A stretch of DNA of 64,000 bases from Plectrocnemia conspersa (taxonomy: Eukaryota; Arthropoda; Insecta; Trichoptera; Polycentropodidae). The DNA lies in contig VTFK01000013.1 of NCBI GenBank assembly GCA_009617715.1, forward strand, positions 1,693,001-1,757,000. The letters run 5' to 3'. This document shows positions 34,850 through 48,159 of the stretch, in pieces (positions within the stretch are counted from its first letter, which is position 1; the number at the start of each line of letters is the position of its first letter). The position numbers and the translations under genes are program-made. Under the pieces are notes generated by a model. That model was given only the letters and a program-made list of their open reading frames with translations, searched no databases and was not told the origin of the DNA.

Positions 34850-35335
34850 TCACGTGTCTTGATGTTTTTTTAATTAATTGCATCCCGCTGCAAAGGTGCA
34901 GTCGCGAGTTTTATAGCTGGCGCGAGAAGAATAATTGCAGACTCTTCTAATAAAGATTTAATGCACGTTTATGAGGAATACCGCAGGGCGGTTGGAAAAT
35001 TAAATTTATCGCCAAGGAAAAAGTTGACTTCCCCTGCGGCTGCTCGTTGCAGTCTTCAGCTGGAAAGTCAGTTAAACAGAACGACGACGGCTGGCGACAA
35101 GTGAATTCTACCAATTTACACTACTGCGATTTCGAAATTTACTTCTACTTGAACGTGCGAGGATACGTAATTTCAACTACACGAAATCGAATATTCAAAA
35201 GGAAGAAAAGGGGCCGCTGCACAAGAGGAATGTTAAAGCGTTCCGTGTGAAATTTTCATATTCGTAGGGCAGGGTACGAAGAGTGGGGCTTTTGCTGCCT
35301 CTGGAAATCTTATTACTGGATGTAATAACGCAAAC
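34850..35335. other. GC-richer non-coding island
   Basis: The open frame at 35047-35250 (+) has no ATG and no recognisable family. CTGCAAAGGTGCAG (34890-34903) is an inverted repeat. This is probably non-coding. Confidence 0.3.
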
Positions 35336-37550
35336 GAAAAATTTGCTTTAAGACGTATATAGAGTACTTACAAAAAATACTATATGTTACGGAAGATGTT
35401 AAAGATGAAAAGTTCTCGGAATCAGATATAAGTCGTTCAAATAAAATCTTGTTATCAAGCGTAAAACGTTTGATAACATCAGAAAAAATAAGTAAGAAGA
35501 GATCGACTTTCTATGTATTAAGAAAACATATATAAAAAGCTTGTATTCATCAAAATTTGTGTAATTGCAATTTATAAACCACAGCTAATCCAAGTTTTAA
35601 GCTACTTCTAAAATAAAGCTCCAACGCATGCTCCTTTGTTTCGACGTCGTTAGTACTAATTTCGTAACAATCATTACTTACATCTAATTAGTTTGATAAC
35701 AATATATTACATTGTGTATGTTTAGGAAACGGCTTGTAAACCCCAAAAGGTTAATACCGCAACGAGCTTTGATTGTGTTTTTGATTCGAAACTATGACGC
35801 GTTGAACCGCAAGGTCGGATTTAATTTAACGTCTATTGACTTTGATCCATTAACTTTGACAGGTTAATTAATATCGTGCTAATTAATTAAATTTCGAATG
35901 TGCTCTAGCAAATTGCTAGAATCGCACAGTCAAATACGTATATGTAGTGGTATAGCCCTCGGTAGTTTTTTGAACCCTTTGAATCGGATCCCTAAGGATT
36001 ATATCTGATTTTGACCCCGGGTGATATTTTTATACCCTTTTCAGAAAAACCCTTTTGGCAAAGTTGAAAATCGTGAAACATACGATGCGGATTCTAATCA
36101 AATCAACGCATTGCATAATTAAATAAGGTCTCAAACTATAATATTTAATGTAAAAATAAAAAATATGTATTATATATATATATATATATGCTTACGCGTG
36201 AGATTTTTTTTATATAGGTACTTTATTCGACAATTTGTCATGTGTCGTAAAGTGGCATTGCGGTACCAAAAGGGTTGAAAATAGGCCCTGCTGATCAGCA
36301 TCAATATGTATGAAGTCATCAAATACACGCCCGTTTTTCATATATACATATATATCAAACCTTTGCACAAAACGTACTTTTTGAAAAGGTATTTTAGATT
36401 TTCGTTTATGTAACGATTTTCCTTTTCGTCGCATAAAACAAAGACGTATATATCACATTACGGATACAACTTTGGGTCGCTTTAATATTTTATTACCCCA
36501 TATACCATTCGAATAGTGGACCTCGTATTATGTAGGGTCCCAAAAGCGATTTTTAGCAATTTAGATATAAATCTATTAGAATATTGAATTGAAAATTAAA
36601 TATAATATAATATTCGATAAACGTAACATGATTTTTTTATCTAACAAAATATAAATAATTATTTTATAATTATATTTAGCTACAAATGGTTACCCCAATA
36701 CGTCACTGTGGTCAAAAACAATAATGCAATTTATTAAGTTCATATTTAGAACTTTAAGGTACAAAAATGAACTGAAATTTTATTTCAACTATTTTTTAGA
36801 TTATAATATAAAAGTATTATAAACAGTGACATTGCTTATTTAAATAAAATGTCAAAAATGTATATATAATTTGCAATAAAATTCTATTGATTTATAAACA
36901 TTTGTGGTAAAAAAATATTTTTAAAAAACAGCGCATGAATTAACATTAAGTTCATCTCAAAATAATAATTTACATGATACTATACTATAAATGAGAGTTT
37001 TAAATAGCAATATATCAAATCGGTATTTGTGTTTGTAAACAAGTATTAAACTTGTACCAAACAAAGGTATTCGTTAGAGTGACGCACGTGATGATCAAAG
37101 AATTTAATGGATTACTTTAACAAAGGGAGGGTCGGTGACTTTACAAATACAAACTAACACTTCAAGTGCTGACAAGCTGATGAAATGTGTAACCTGGAAT
37201 TACAAAGTTGGCAAATATCAAGTTATTTAAATTATGTATGTCACGCAAAACGTTCCTATCAAAAAGGTAACTTTAAGACTGTATCTTAATGTTTCTAATC
37301 TCTATTTTATTTAAATAATATTGATTTCGTTTGGTGAACCATAATTGCACTGGAACATAAATTTTAGCGTCATATCGCAATTCTATTGTCTTTGAAATTA
37401 CATTGAATTAATATTTAAAATCACGTTTTATATTAAATTTAATATTTTTATTAAAAAAAAATGAGTAATGATTTTACCTAAGGCAAATATATTGGTTATA
37501 TTTATATAAATTGCTGATTAATAGCAAAACTTAGAACTTAAAAGTAGCTG
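35336..37550. other. mostly AT-rich stretch with a mixed patch
   Basis: A mixed-composition patch lies at 35940-36550, with AACCCTTTGAATCGG near 35976 and AAAAGGGTTGAAA near 36269, which are loosely inverted. A (TA)n microsatellite is at 36170-36189. No gene was recognised. Confidence 0.4.
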
Positions 37551-37559
37551 GCTGCATAA

Positions 37560-37830
37560 TATATGTTTGGCTCCTTGCGAGGCCACATGGGGTTGATTTT
37601 TGGGGTGGTGTAATATAATTCATAAGGGCTAATGGAGATGTGCGGTAGATGCGTCAGTCAACTGGTCGTCTCTGGTGATTCGGTAACGACCTCAGGAGAT
37701 ACCGGCACTCTAGGGTATCTCCCGAGAGTAATAAAGTTTTGATGATACTTTGCGTGCTGGCGATTACCGTGCCGATACCGCACCGTGACTCGGCGGCGGT
37801 TTATTAAGGAACGCGTGTTTGTAGACTAAA
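37560..37830. other. unidentified GC-rich structured block
   Basis: A sharply bounded block contains GGAGATACC and GGTATCTCC (about 37697-37724), a 9-bp hairpin with a 10-base loop. It is followed by GAGAGTAATAAAG and a very GC-rich segment ending CGGCGGCGG. No frame is convincing. It looks like a piece of a mobile element or a structured RNA, and I do not recognise it. Confidence 0.35.
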
Positions 37831-38104
37831 AAAAATCACCACACCAATTTATATTCGAAAATTTCTTTCCTAAAGTTACGAGATTAAAGAAATTTCCGGT
37901 ATGGTAATTTTTGACGAAATTTTGTTCGTCGGGAATATGGGTTCCAGTAATGCTACATAATACATAAGGCGCTTGTATTTTACGGGAAGAAAATATTTTA
38001 TTAAAAAAAAACGTGTTGGGAATGTTAATTTTATTGCACGACAATAAATTTATTAAGGAACGTAATATTTTTTCATTAAAAATATTTACGGTTGCTTATT
38101 TAAA

Positions 38105-38150
38105 ACGTTTTACTATCTATATACGCATCCTATCGTTTTACTATCTATAT
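38105..38150. repeat. 17-bp direct repeat
   Basis: CGTTTTACTATCTATAT occurs twice, about 28 bases apart. It is a small local duplication. Confidence 0.8.
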
Positions 38151-38369
38151 CATACTAATATTCAACCATAAAAATATAACTCAATCTAATTGAAAATTAT
38201 TGAAACATCTTATATATTTTAGCAAAACTACTGTTTAATAAAAGTAATTTTATCATTATGTTTAAGCAACATATATGTATAATCTGTTAAGCATTATATA
38301 CCACCTTCAAAAACTAAGCCCCTAAAGTCTGCCGTCCCACCATATAAACCAAACATTCATTATACACCT

Positions 38370-38910
38370 GGCAACATAATCGCTCTGAATTTTTTAACCG
38401 CGGTTTGCCGTATGGGTAAAATTGTTTCCAGGGATTAATCATACGCCCCGAGAGAAACAGTTTTCCGATGAATTATTACGGCGTATTCAAAAGCGTCACA
38501 AAGTTTCCCGCAAGACGTTATTAAGAGTCTTGGAGACTTTGCCGCCGGCGAAAGTTTGACAAGCGCTGTACTACATATTATACTTTGCAAGCGAACCGCT
38601 GCCGAGTGGTTGCGACCGTAAAATATCGGTTAGCAATTTTGAGTCGGTTCGTTGTTGTCGCGAATGTTGGATCAAGCGGACGAGACGTTTGGGAGCCAGC
38701 GATTTAAAGAGTGACCGTGTAATACGTGCCGAGCCAAATCAGATATAAAATATCCAGACACCTAGCTGGAAAATGTATTGGGATGCAATTTTCCAATGTA
38801 GATCACGTTTGGAGCCGAGACGCTGGCGGAAGGAGCGCCGCGACGCTCTTCCGTGAAAAAAGAACATCTTGAACTGCAGCACGAGAGAGTATGAGATCAG
38901 CCGTCGGCAA
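38370..38910. other. GC-richer non-coding island
   Basis: A long compositional island of about 540 bp without an open frame worth calling on either strand. It is one of the clearest candidates for a conserved regulatory element, but conservation cannot be tested here. Confidence 0.3.
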
Positions 38911-39091
38911 CATTTTTTAATTTTATTTTATTTTGTGGGCAACATCTCTTTATAACTTGGAAAAATACAGCGATTTTCCTTTTCATTTTTTTATTGGTAG
39001 TTAATCATGTTTATGTAAATATTATTTTATCAAGGAGGTATTTAAGGTACTGCAGATAGTTATATATTTACATATATATCTGGAAAAATAT

Positions 39092-39200
39092 TACAGGTTT
39101 GGTAACCCTAAGAGGTGTGACTTCGCAGCTAGTAAGACGCAGGTGGAAACTAGTGAGAATTTTATTAGATTAAATTACATATATTGCTACTACCATGATG
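39092..39200. repeat. dispersed repeat family D, copy 2
   Basis: It matches 14744-14840: GGTTTGGTAACCCTAAGAGG, TGTGACTTCGCAGCTAG, then GTGGAAACTAGTGA and a T-rich block. The GC-rich block that follows copy 1 is absent here. Confidence 0.55.
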
Positions 39201-39209
39201 GGCGAGCAG

Positions 39210-40020
39210 TGGTGCGCAAAAAATGTTTATATATTAACTCACTATTCAAAAGGTTGTTGGGTTGTACCGAAAAATGAGCCCCTCTGGTCTCCTTAAGGGC
39301 TAATACGATTTTTTTTATATACGCTTAAAATGGGTGATACGTAAACTATACAATGCTTTTGACGTGGTTACTATTAAGATATGAACGATGTATTGGTGAT
39401 TCCGAAAAAATGTAGTAGAAACGAGAGAGTATACGCACCGTGTGCACACGGTCAGAGATCATTGAGAATTGAAGAACACTGATATTAGATTATAAACTTT
39501 ATATAAACAAGTTTATAAATGTTATAACACACCTACTTTTTTATATGTAGCTATTAAATTATTTTAGAGAAAATGTTATTTGCATTGGGATTCTAAAAAT
39601 TCTATTTACGTTTAAGACTGCGTTAATTTGCATCGTACTATAATTTAATGTCAAAATAGTAGCAAAAGGCTAGAAAATAAAAGTCATGGTAACCATATAT
39701 TTTATTATGCACACCTTGGTTAACTATTGTTATATTCTTTGTTCTGTGGTCACCATACAGTTGCTTTTGCCACTGTTTTTATTGGCGTTAATCCACTTTC
39801 TCATGTATCTCAAATGCGTTAATTTATGGAATAATTAAAAACAATTCGAATTACTTTTACATACATTTTAAAATGATCATTACTCGCAAAAGATAATTTA
39901 TTGTGACGTATTGGTAATATTATATTTTAATGTACATCACCTAATATTCTATATATTATTGATTGATAATATATGGAGGGAGGGGGAGAAACTTAGTATT
40001 TTTATTTGGTGCTAAATAAA
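39210..40020. other. AT-rich non-coding stretch
   Basis: No gene or named repeat was recognised. Confidence 0.5.
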
Positions 40021-40029
40021 CTTGGGACA

Positions 40030-40340
40030 GTCCTGATCAGAACCATACGTACCAATTCGAGAGCTTGTACAAAATATAGGTGTCAGTAATCCAACAGTTT
40101 TAGACCCCTTTTTTAAAAAAAAAAGGAGCTTGAAAAAATGGCCATACGAACGACCTTAATTTTGAGATTTTTTACGCAACACAAAATATACATTTCTAGA
40201 TAGTATTGTTCGTCTGACGAAAAACAGTGGTGGTCTTCACAATGGTTGGATAAAATGAAAGCTCATTTGATAACTACAATGGTTAATTGGAAAGGTGTAA
40301 TTCTCTTACACGTTTATGCATGATCACACATTTTAAAAGA
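40030..40340 (+). pseudogene. mariner transposase relic
   Basis: Shifting frames read GVSNPTVLD, resembling the DNA-binding helix, then SLKKWPYE. Next comes SDEKQWWSSQWLDK, matching the first catalytic Asp region of mariner (DEKW ... QWLDK), and then TTMVNWKGVI, matching the strand that follows. Frameshifts and stops show that it is inactive. The second and third catalytic residues are not seen here. Confidence 0.7.
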
Positions 40341-40749
40341 TAAACGAGTTTGGCGATCATTTTTTTTTAACAATTTAATATCATTCGTCTAATGAAATAT
40401 ATTTTTAGAATGAATAAACAAATAAAAAATCATTTTAAGTGATTCGTTTCTACAGAACAAAAAAATTCTGCTGAAATTTAACACAATTTTTTCTTCCGTT
40501 TATAGATAAATTGTCATTAACAGGTTAAATTTGACCACATAATGTCAAAAATGGAGCAAGAATAAGTAAATTTATTATGGAGAAAAAAGTGAAAAGTCAA
40601 TAATTGCTACTTATTAACTTGAATAAAAATTTAGAAATTTGTTATCAATAACCAAATATTTAATTAAGTATTATTGCAATAAATATTTAATTTATTTATC
40701 TATTTCTTTTTACTTAATTAGCAAAGAATTAAATTATAAATTTATAATT

Positions 40750-40805
40750 AGATGTTCACGTATTCGAACTGATACATTAACTGTTGAACCACAAGCCAGC
40801 TTACA
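40750..40805 (-). repeat. tRNA-like fragment (possible SINE head)
   Basis: On the minus strand a GGTTCAACAGTTAA segment precedes AGTTCGAATACG, the spacing and wording of degenerate tRNA arms. It is too decayed to call a tRNA gene. Confidence 0.3.
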
Positions 40806-41010
40806 CAATTAAGCGTTTCTCTCCTAATTCAATGTACCTAATTCAACTCTCTTGTTAATTCGTCTGCGAGCGTTTGCTAAGCCTTGCTCTAGAAACTTGT
40901 AAGTAGCCCTAAGTCCATACGATAACGCCTCCGTACAACTGCTAAAAATATAAATAAACAAAACTAAAATTTAAGCATTAAATACAGCACATAATTCATA
41001 ATCCTCTTAA

Positions 41011-41085
41011 GTTGGGCATTAGCGTATGAATATTTTAGTGTCGCCAGAACGAAAACCGCTGGTTCGAAACTCCTGGTTCACACCT
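41011..41085 (+). repeat. tRNA-like fragment (possible SINE head)
   Basis: GGCATTAGCGTA is followed about 45 bases later by GGTTCGAAACTCC, close to the pol III B box. There is no clean cloverleaf or acceptor stem, so a SINE head is more likely than a tRNA gene. The following 150 bases have mixed composition. Confidence 0.35.
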
Positions 41086-41199
41086 ATGGAGAATGTGTTA
41101 CCCAAGGCAGTAACTTTATTGTAGCCGTTATATTGCGATCGTTAGTTACTGTGAAATACCGTAGACACTACATTTGACTGGGAATGTGACTCCGAAGTC

Positions 41200-42480
41200 A
41201 TACGTTTCACATTTAATTAAATAACTGCAGTGCGCTTTTCTTGCGGTTAAGTGTAAGACTTTTCATATTGAAACTTTTCACCTGTCTTTGTCACGAAATA
41301 TACCGCTTTATTGTAATAATTTAATCAAAAGGATTTGGTTCAAACTATATATTCAAATGACTAGTGCGAGAAAATTTAATGCTTCCATTATTATATTGAT
41401 TAAATTTCGTTTCGCTAGAAATTATCACTTTGTAAAAAATTAAATTGCTATTAAAACAATTGTGTAAGCTTAATATGTATCAAAATAAATAAAATAAAAA
41501 TAAAAAACAATTTATTTGCTTATTTAAACAACTATTAACTTGACTTTATCATTAAAATATATAAGACAAGAAATGATTGCTAATAAATATTAATAGATTT
41601 TGTAAATAAGAGGCTTACTTAGCGTTTATTGAAAATACTAAAACTAATACTGATTTTAAGAGCTTTTTTAATAAAACTTACAATGTTTTGTTAGCTTACT
41701 AATTGTAAAAGAAAAACCTTTGCTTTCGGTTTCCCGTTTAGAGCATTGTAAATAATTTGATATGTTCTTTAAATTATGATTTCAGGAGTTATTAGTTATT
41801 TTATTACTTTATTGTAACACTAAGTAATTATATTTATTCAATTTAAAACAAATATATTTATTTATGTATGCTAAAAAATCAAGTTATTATCTGTATATTA
41901 AAATTATTTTAATTATAAAATATACCTTGTATTTAATATAGCTCTATGTATTCCATTCATCGAGTAATAAAAAAATTGTATATATAAAAAACATATGTAA
42001 TATACAGTAAATATTGTATTTATATTATTACAGTATATGGAAAATATTTTTACTGATTTCATTCACAACAATTTGCGAAAATATTATTACATGTAAAAAA
42101 TATTTTAGTTTATAATTAAAATATAAATTAACACAAATAATGGTTAAAGAACATAATTATTATATCATGATTTATTTATATTGATATTATTAATATTTCG
42201 GCTAAAATATTTATTGCATATTTAAATAACGGCCACTTTTCATCACATGATACTATTCTTAGTATTTTGCAAATAATGACAAGTTCTCATTGTATGATTT
42301 AAGTAGCATTTATATAAAAAAGATGATTCTTTTTTCATGAAAGACTAAATAATCATTACTTAGTCATTCATTCTAGCAGTTTTTGTTCTGACCAACAACT
42401 GTTCTAGAAAATTAATACTAAATTATTCGACTACCCGCCCTAAATACAACTGTAAATCCAGCGAATTGAACTGTGAAGTC
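41200..42480. other. AT-rich non-coding stretch
   Basis: No gene or repeat was recognised. Confidence 0.5.
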
Positions 42481-42504
42481 TAGCGGATTGTTTTAAATCA
42501 ATCA

Positions 42505-42571
42505 CTGCCTTGTGCTTGGTCGTTCTCAATGAAACGATTGATCTTACGGCGAACGACCAATCACAGGGCAG
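42505..42571. repeat. long hairpin (21-bp arms, 25-base loop)
   Basis: The left arm 42505-42525 (CTGCCTTGTGCTTGGTCG...) is the reverse complement of the right arm 42551-42571 with two mismatches. The loop itself contains a shorter inverted repeat, TCAAT...ATTGA. The size is that of a microRNA precursor, but a short foldback transposon remnant is equally possible. Confidence 0.75.
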
Positions 42572-43274
42572 AAATTTAAAAGCATGTTATGATTACGCGT
42601 TAAACAATGTTCTTGCGCACTGACTCTTGAAAATAAATAGACTATAGGTAGATAATAAAATTTTAGCACGTGAAAATATTTATAACTTTTATAAAAAATT
42701 ATATTATTTTAATTTTTATCAAAACTCTTTATTAGAATTTTCAAAAAACATGAGAAATGATAAAACACTAACTTGTATTTTTTCGATAAGAAACACTAAT
42801 TATGATAATAATAAAAAAAAATATATAAATTAATCTGGTGGTATCGTATTTTGCATAGCACATGAAACGATGTAAACAGATCATTTTATTCGATGTCAAT
42901 TATATAAAATGTAAAGACGAAATAGCTGTTATTTTTCTCACTACCTGCTCTGAATGAAGCTGATAATTCAACAGAATTCAACCAATATACTTATTTTCAA
43001 AATTGCAGCAATTATAAAAAATACAAAAATATTTATATATATTTATTTTTTTATTGAAAAATATTCAATAAATATTTTTAAAAATACTCAAATTTTGCTA
43101 AAAATAAGAAATCATATATTTTTATTTTTATCGAGCAAAACTAAAAAATATATTTTACACTAAATATACCGAAGCAAAATACGTTGGACTTTTAGTAATA
43201 TATGACACCACTAATTATATAATATATAGTATTTAAGTATTATGGTAAGTTTTAGAAAAAAAATATTTTCGGGT

Positions 43275-43463
43275 TACTTTTATTTGCGACTAACAGAAAT
43301 TTTCTGTAATATAAGAAATTATGATGTACATAGATTTAAAACTAGAAATAGAGATAATTTGAGAAGAGTTAGCTATAAGAAAATGAATACGGCTAGGGGT
43401 ATGAATTTATATAATAATATTTCTAGGACCATCCGCAAAAATAAAACTGAACGGGTTTTCTAA
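43275..43463 (+). pseudogene. non-LTR retrotransposon C-terminal relic (family G, copy 1)
   Basis: The frame reads HRFKTRNRDNLRR, YKKMNTARGMNLYNNIS and RTIRKNKT. This matches the conserved C-terminal box of RTE/CR1/I-type ORF2 proteins (H-YNTRN--NLR ... LYN-LP--I+). It is closely related to the copy on the minus strand at 55192-55580, sharing YKK..TARG and LYN. The rest of the element is not recognisable upstream. Confidence 0.7.
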
Positions 43464-43469
43464 CTGAAA

Positions 43470-44740
43470 AAAATAATTTTAAACTCTAATTTTGAGTGAT
43501 TTCGAATATTTATTATATTATTTACTTTACTCAATATATATTATATGATATTAAATATTTTAACTGTGATTACACTTAAAATATTTCTTGAATGTAATTA
43601 CAGTTTAAAGAAAGCATACAAGTTTTTCATACCATGAACTTTAGTTAATTGTAATATTATTGTAGTTTGAACGCTATATATTTATAAAAATATTACCTAA
43701 AGAGCATTTAAGAAAGACTCGTCAGCGGTAAACTTGAAAATCTTACCAAAAATATATAATTACTAAGTTTCTTTTCAAGGACTTGTGAGAATGTTTTTTG
43801 TATAAACAGTGAATAAATATTTAAAGAATAATAACTCACTAAAGACTGTCCCATGAGTAATGCACCTACCTAGCTACTTTCTTGATTTGCCATGGAATTT
43901 TAGTTAGACATTTTTAGGCACACTAAATTTACAACTATAATCTAGCCAATGGACAGAAGAAATTTATGAAGAACTTTTCACTATGTGCTTTGATGTGTAC
44001 AATGTTTCAAACTTCATTAGGGAGCTTAGGGCTTAAAATAAAAAGTAAAAAAATATGTTGATAAGTTATTAGTACAGCACGAAGTGCGACCTTCTTATGA
44101 GCTACATGGTTGTATTAATGTAGAAAAATATTATGCCTTTACCTAATAGCAAATACATTTTCAAGGACTAGAATAAGCTTTATAATAGAGTATTATAGTG
44201 GCACTTTAACACAGCTGCAGTTAATATAATGAAAAGCCTCTGCAATGACATTTCAATATACTATTTTAGGAGTCTTATAAAAAAAGAGAAATCAGTAATT
44301 AGCAATAAATACTATATTTAGTTTTAAAAAAAAACTGGTATAAGAAATTGAAAAAAATAAGCTTCTGAACAGGAACAATTTTTAAGCATAAATTTTGCGT
44401 GTTTTTGTAGAGGCCTTGATACCAATTATTTAATTTTGTACGTTTTGTACTTTATTGCTATCTTAATAAGCTTTAAATTTTCTTTAACAACTTCGTTGTC
44501 ACAGAAAACACACTAAAATGTGTTAATTATTAGAACTTGAGCTAGAAAAAAATCTAGATAAATTTAAAAGTTAACAAATATTTTTTTGCCTTTTTGTAGA
44601 ATTGGCAATTATGGATTTTGGCACTTTATAAGTAATCCTATTTATATGAATGCTAATAATAATATATTTGTTCAATTATATACGGTGATAATAAATTAAA
44701 CTGTATTCATTTATGTATACTTCCTTTCAAATATCGAATT
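43470..44740. other. AT-rich non-coding stretch
   Basis: No gene was recognised, although 43850-44100 has a slightly mixed composition. Confidence 0.45.
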
Positions 44741-44749
44741 AGTTTCTCA

Positions 44750-45420
44750 GCTATCAATCTGACGTAATTCGACATTCGCCGATTTCAATCAGCCTCAGAT
44801 AGCGAAGATTGACGTCGATTACAACGCGCCAGCGATGTCCAACCATTTTGTCCGGCGACAAAAGCAAAACTGTCAAATGGCATGTCGCAAACACCCAGTC
44901 CTCCCCAAACACATACATACAAAAAAAAGAAAAACTTTCTTTCATCTTGGCAACGATCGAATCTCGGTGATTTATCCGACGTCGATTTATCTCCTCGCTG
45001 AGAAATACCCGCTCATATTTTTGCACGCAGAAGAAGAGAGTTTTATTTAAGTTTTCCGAGGGGTGACAGAGGAAAACCTCCTATCTGATAAACTATCCCG
45101 AGTCATATAGTAATTTCGGGCTGATAAAAATAAGGGAAGTATTTTCGCGTGTCGGTAACGCGTTTTTCTTTTTATCAGATGCGAACTTTGCGGGATCCGT
45201 CCACCCCCAGCCAACCACCCCAGCCGCCGATAGCCACCCCGAACTAAAAACAATCGTTTTTCTCCGACGACACCCACACCCTCTGCCGGGAGAAGAAGTC
45301 TGGGGGTAACATTGCTCTTAATAAATCATCATTGGGACGGAGGCTGTCCGAGGAAAGAAATGCTGGAAGAAATTGATCCCGATCAATTTATCCGACAGCG
45401 TAACATTTCACCAATGTATA
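44750..45420. other. GC-richer non-coding island
   Basis: Open frames on both strands (up to 90 codons, minus) overlap and show no family resemblance. Inverted words around TTTTCCGAGG and GAGGAAAACC occur near 45050-45080. Confidence 0.3.
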
Positions 45421-46000
45421 ATAAAATTTCTTTCTCTGCAACAAAAGCGGCCATTGTTAATATTTTATTTGCTTAAGGAACTTTCATGGTAAATATTTAG
45501 ACACTAAATGAAACATGTACCAAAAATGCTAAATAAATAATTTAAATAATAAATAATATTATAAATTTAATATTCTTCTTAATTTTTTAAAATACTGCCT
45601 TCATCATTTCGGTTTAAATTGGGTGAGTTAATTTAGATTGTAAAAACTCTGCAACATTTAATTTTTATAGACGTATGTACGTGCTTTAATTAGTTTGTGG
45701 AAACTGACAAGTTTTTTTTAATTATTTAAATAAATTAATAAAAATAATAATTTGATGTAACGTTATTTTATCAAAAGCTCGTTTTTCAAGTTTCTGGTTT
45801 TGTGAAATATATTTATTTCACAAAGTCTGTAAATCTGTCACATTATTATTAATAGTTAACTAGTTTACAAATTTAAAAACAAATTCTGACCCATGTCATT
45901 TGAAAATTATTTAAAAAAAATACAAGCACGTTTTTAGAACGAACTATGCTCGTAAATCATGGTGCTACTGTACTAAAAATACAATTTGTATTGTTTTATT
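45421..46000. other. AT-rich non-coding stretch
   Basis: Nothing was recognised. Confidence 0.5.
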
Positions 46001-46009
46001 TCCTCTGTA

Positions 46010-46680
46010 GCGACTCATGATACATAAACCTACATAACTGCGCAGCAAAACTACATATGCACGTCTTAGTAAGTCGTCAAGATGTGTGCTGTGATATTTT
46101 GATTCCTACCAACGTACGTGGTGGGGATTCGGCGCGCCCGCACGATCTATGTAACGCGGTGCAATTTTAGCACATAAATTATCGAATATTGAACAAATAT
46201 TATAATACATTTAAGTCAGTAATAGTTATTATAATACATAAAAATGTCTGATATGAAGTGATATAGAATATATAAATAATCTAGAGCTTTGCTTATGAAA
46301 TTTTATGTATAATTTTCTTTCAAGATGTCAATCATTACGATACGCTCTGCGTACATCAAGCTTACATATTTATGGAAGATGAGTGAATATGTGTGTGTGT
46401 GGGCGTCGCGACGTCAACGTGCATTATTCGTTCATAATGCAAGCTCATAATTGCGCCGAGGCGTCTTTTGTTCTAGCGCACATGCGCCCAAACACTAATG
46501 AAAATGCTCCGGGAAATTTAAACGGAACACACCCCAGGCGAGTATTGAAAACCTCCAGTTTCTAGACACAAACCAACTTCTGTAAGCATTACTCAACGTT
46601 CAAATACATACACGTACATACAATCGTTTATAAATACACGCCAGCTACGTACAAATGGAAGCCCATAAGTATCGATCTCA
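46010..46680. other. GC-richer non-coding island with GT microsatellite
   Basis: It contains GTGTGTGTGTG near 46391 and GGCGCGCCCG near 46132. The 60-codon frame at 46383 starts at a non-ATG codon and includes the microsatellite, so it is not called as a gene. Confidence 0.3.
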
Positions 46681-47489
46681 TTTATGTTAGAGCTTGGATT
46701 GGTTTTCGATGTTTTAAATATTTATATATAATAAATATAAATTATTATAAAATAAAATAAAATAAATAAAGAGTTAAAATATAGCAAATCAGGAAGTTTT
46801 TATTTACATTAGCTAAAAGGAAATTTATTCATAATACATAATATATTTTATCAAGTGCTTGAATATTTTTGTACTTTGTAGGAATTTATTTCTGATCGAA
46901 TAAATGGCACGTGTTACTAAGCAATAACTGTTTTCAATTTAATTTTATATTTTAATAGAATAAAGCACACAATAGTGTACCTGAGTTAATCAAAAATATT
47001 GGATAAAAATTTAAGATTAGTAATTTTTATATTCATATAAACTTTTTTTATACAATAATTTATCTCTATTTTTATATAGCGCAGTATATAAATACTTTCA
47101 TATACCGCGTTATAAACAACATAATTCACTTTCGATTTATTACGATCCGATATTACCGAGTTAGGTGCGCAAAAAAAAGCTTCCAAACCGCCGACCTTTT
47201 GAGCTTTCGGAAAATTTACGATTTTCGCATATTTTTATTATACCACAATGTGTGGTGGTAAATTTGAATTTATAAGATTTTAACTTACATACACTCTTAC
47301 ATAAAAATATAAAATATATACAGGTTGCTTATAAAAATATTTCTTTTAAATTTTCAACAAAAGCTCTACAATTTGTGTGAGCTTTAAAAACTACATTATT
47401 TATATAAAGTGTCGCCATTAAAAATATAAATTTGATTCGTTATAAATACATATGGATTTCATAACATCCTGTATAGCGGTTTTAGTATA

Positions 47490-47790
47490 AATTTTTCCCC
47501 GTTGGCGTTTCGACGCGTTTATTTATCGTAACGGCGCCGTTGCGCGATTCGTTTTCGTTACAGACGAAGCCGCAAAAGAGTAAAGGCTGATACGAGCATA
47601 TTTGTTATTATTAGAGTGCCAGGGTACTAGAGTATTTTTCATACTGTCTGATCCCGGTAAGCCACGGGAATTTGTCCGGATCGCGTCTATATCGACAAAA
47701 GGACGTGGATTACGTTGAGCGGAAAAGGATTTAATCCCGACGAGTTTGATTTGACAGACGGGGATTCGATTGATTCGAATTGAATCAACA
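47490..47790. other. GC-richer non-coding island
   Basis: Mixed-composition sequence with no coding frame. GATTCGATTGATTCGAATTG near 47763 is repetitive. Confidence 0.3.
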
Positions 47791-48159
47791 GTTTTTTATG
47801 CTTCGATTGAGTCGCGTTTATATTTTAACCTTTCGAAGGTTTTTATATACAATATTTACTTTATATATACTCATAAATACTTTTTGCCACAAAGATAAAA
47901 TAATTTGTATGATTTAAAATCTGTCACTATTTTGTTCTATATGATTAAATTTTTTTTATGTACGATTTTTATTTTTTGATAATCGAAAAAATCATCTTCA
48001 TAATAAACATTTCATATTTCATGTACCCATATGGACCCTAATATTTTTATTATATTTTTTACGTCCATAAGATTCGAGTTAGTGGTTATTAAATTAAAAT
48101 ATTTTTTATGGTATAAGCTTGTCAAAATACTAAAAGTAAGTTGAGCCAGATGATAATGA

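Noticed and set aside
35971..36281. Possible small element with AACCCTTTGAA / AAAAGGGTTGAAA inverted ends
   Set aside because: The pairing is short and imperfect and no target duplication is visible.
37160..37200. CTGATGAA word as a possible hammerhead ribozyme core
   Set aside because: The required partner core (GAAA after a stem) and flanking stems are absent.
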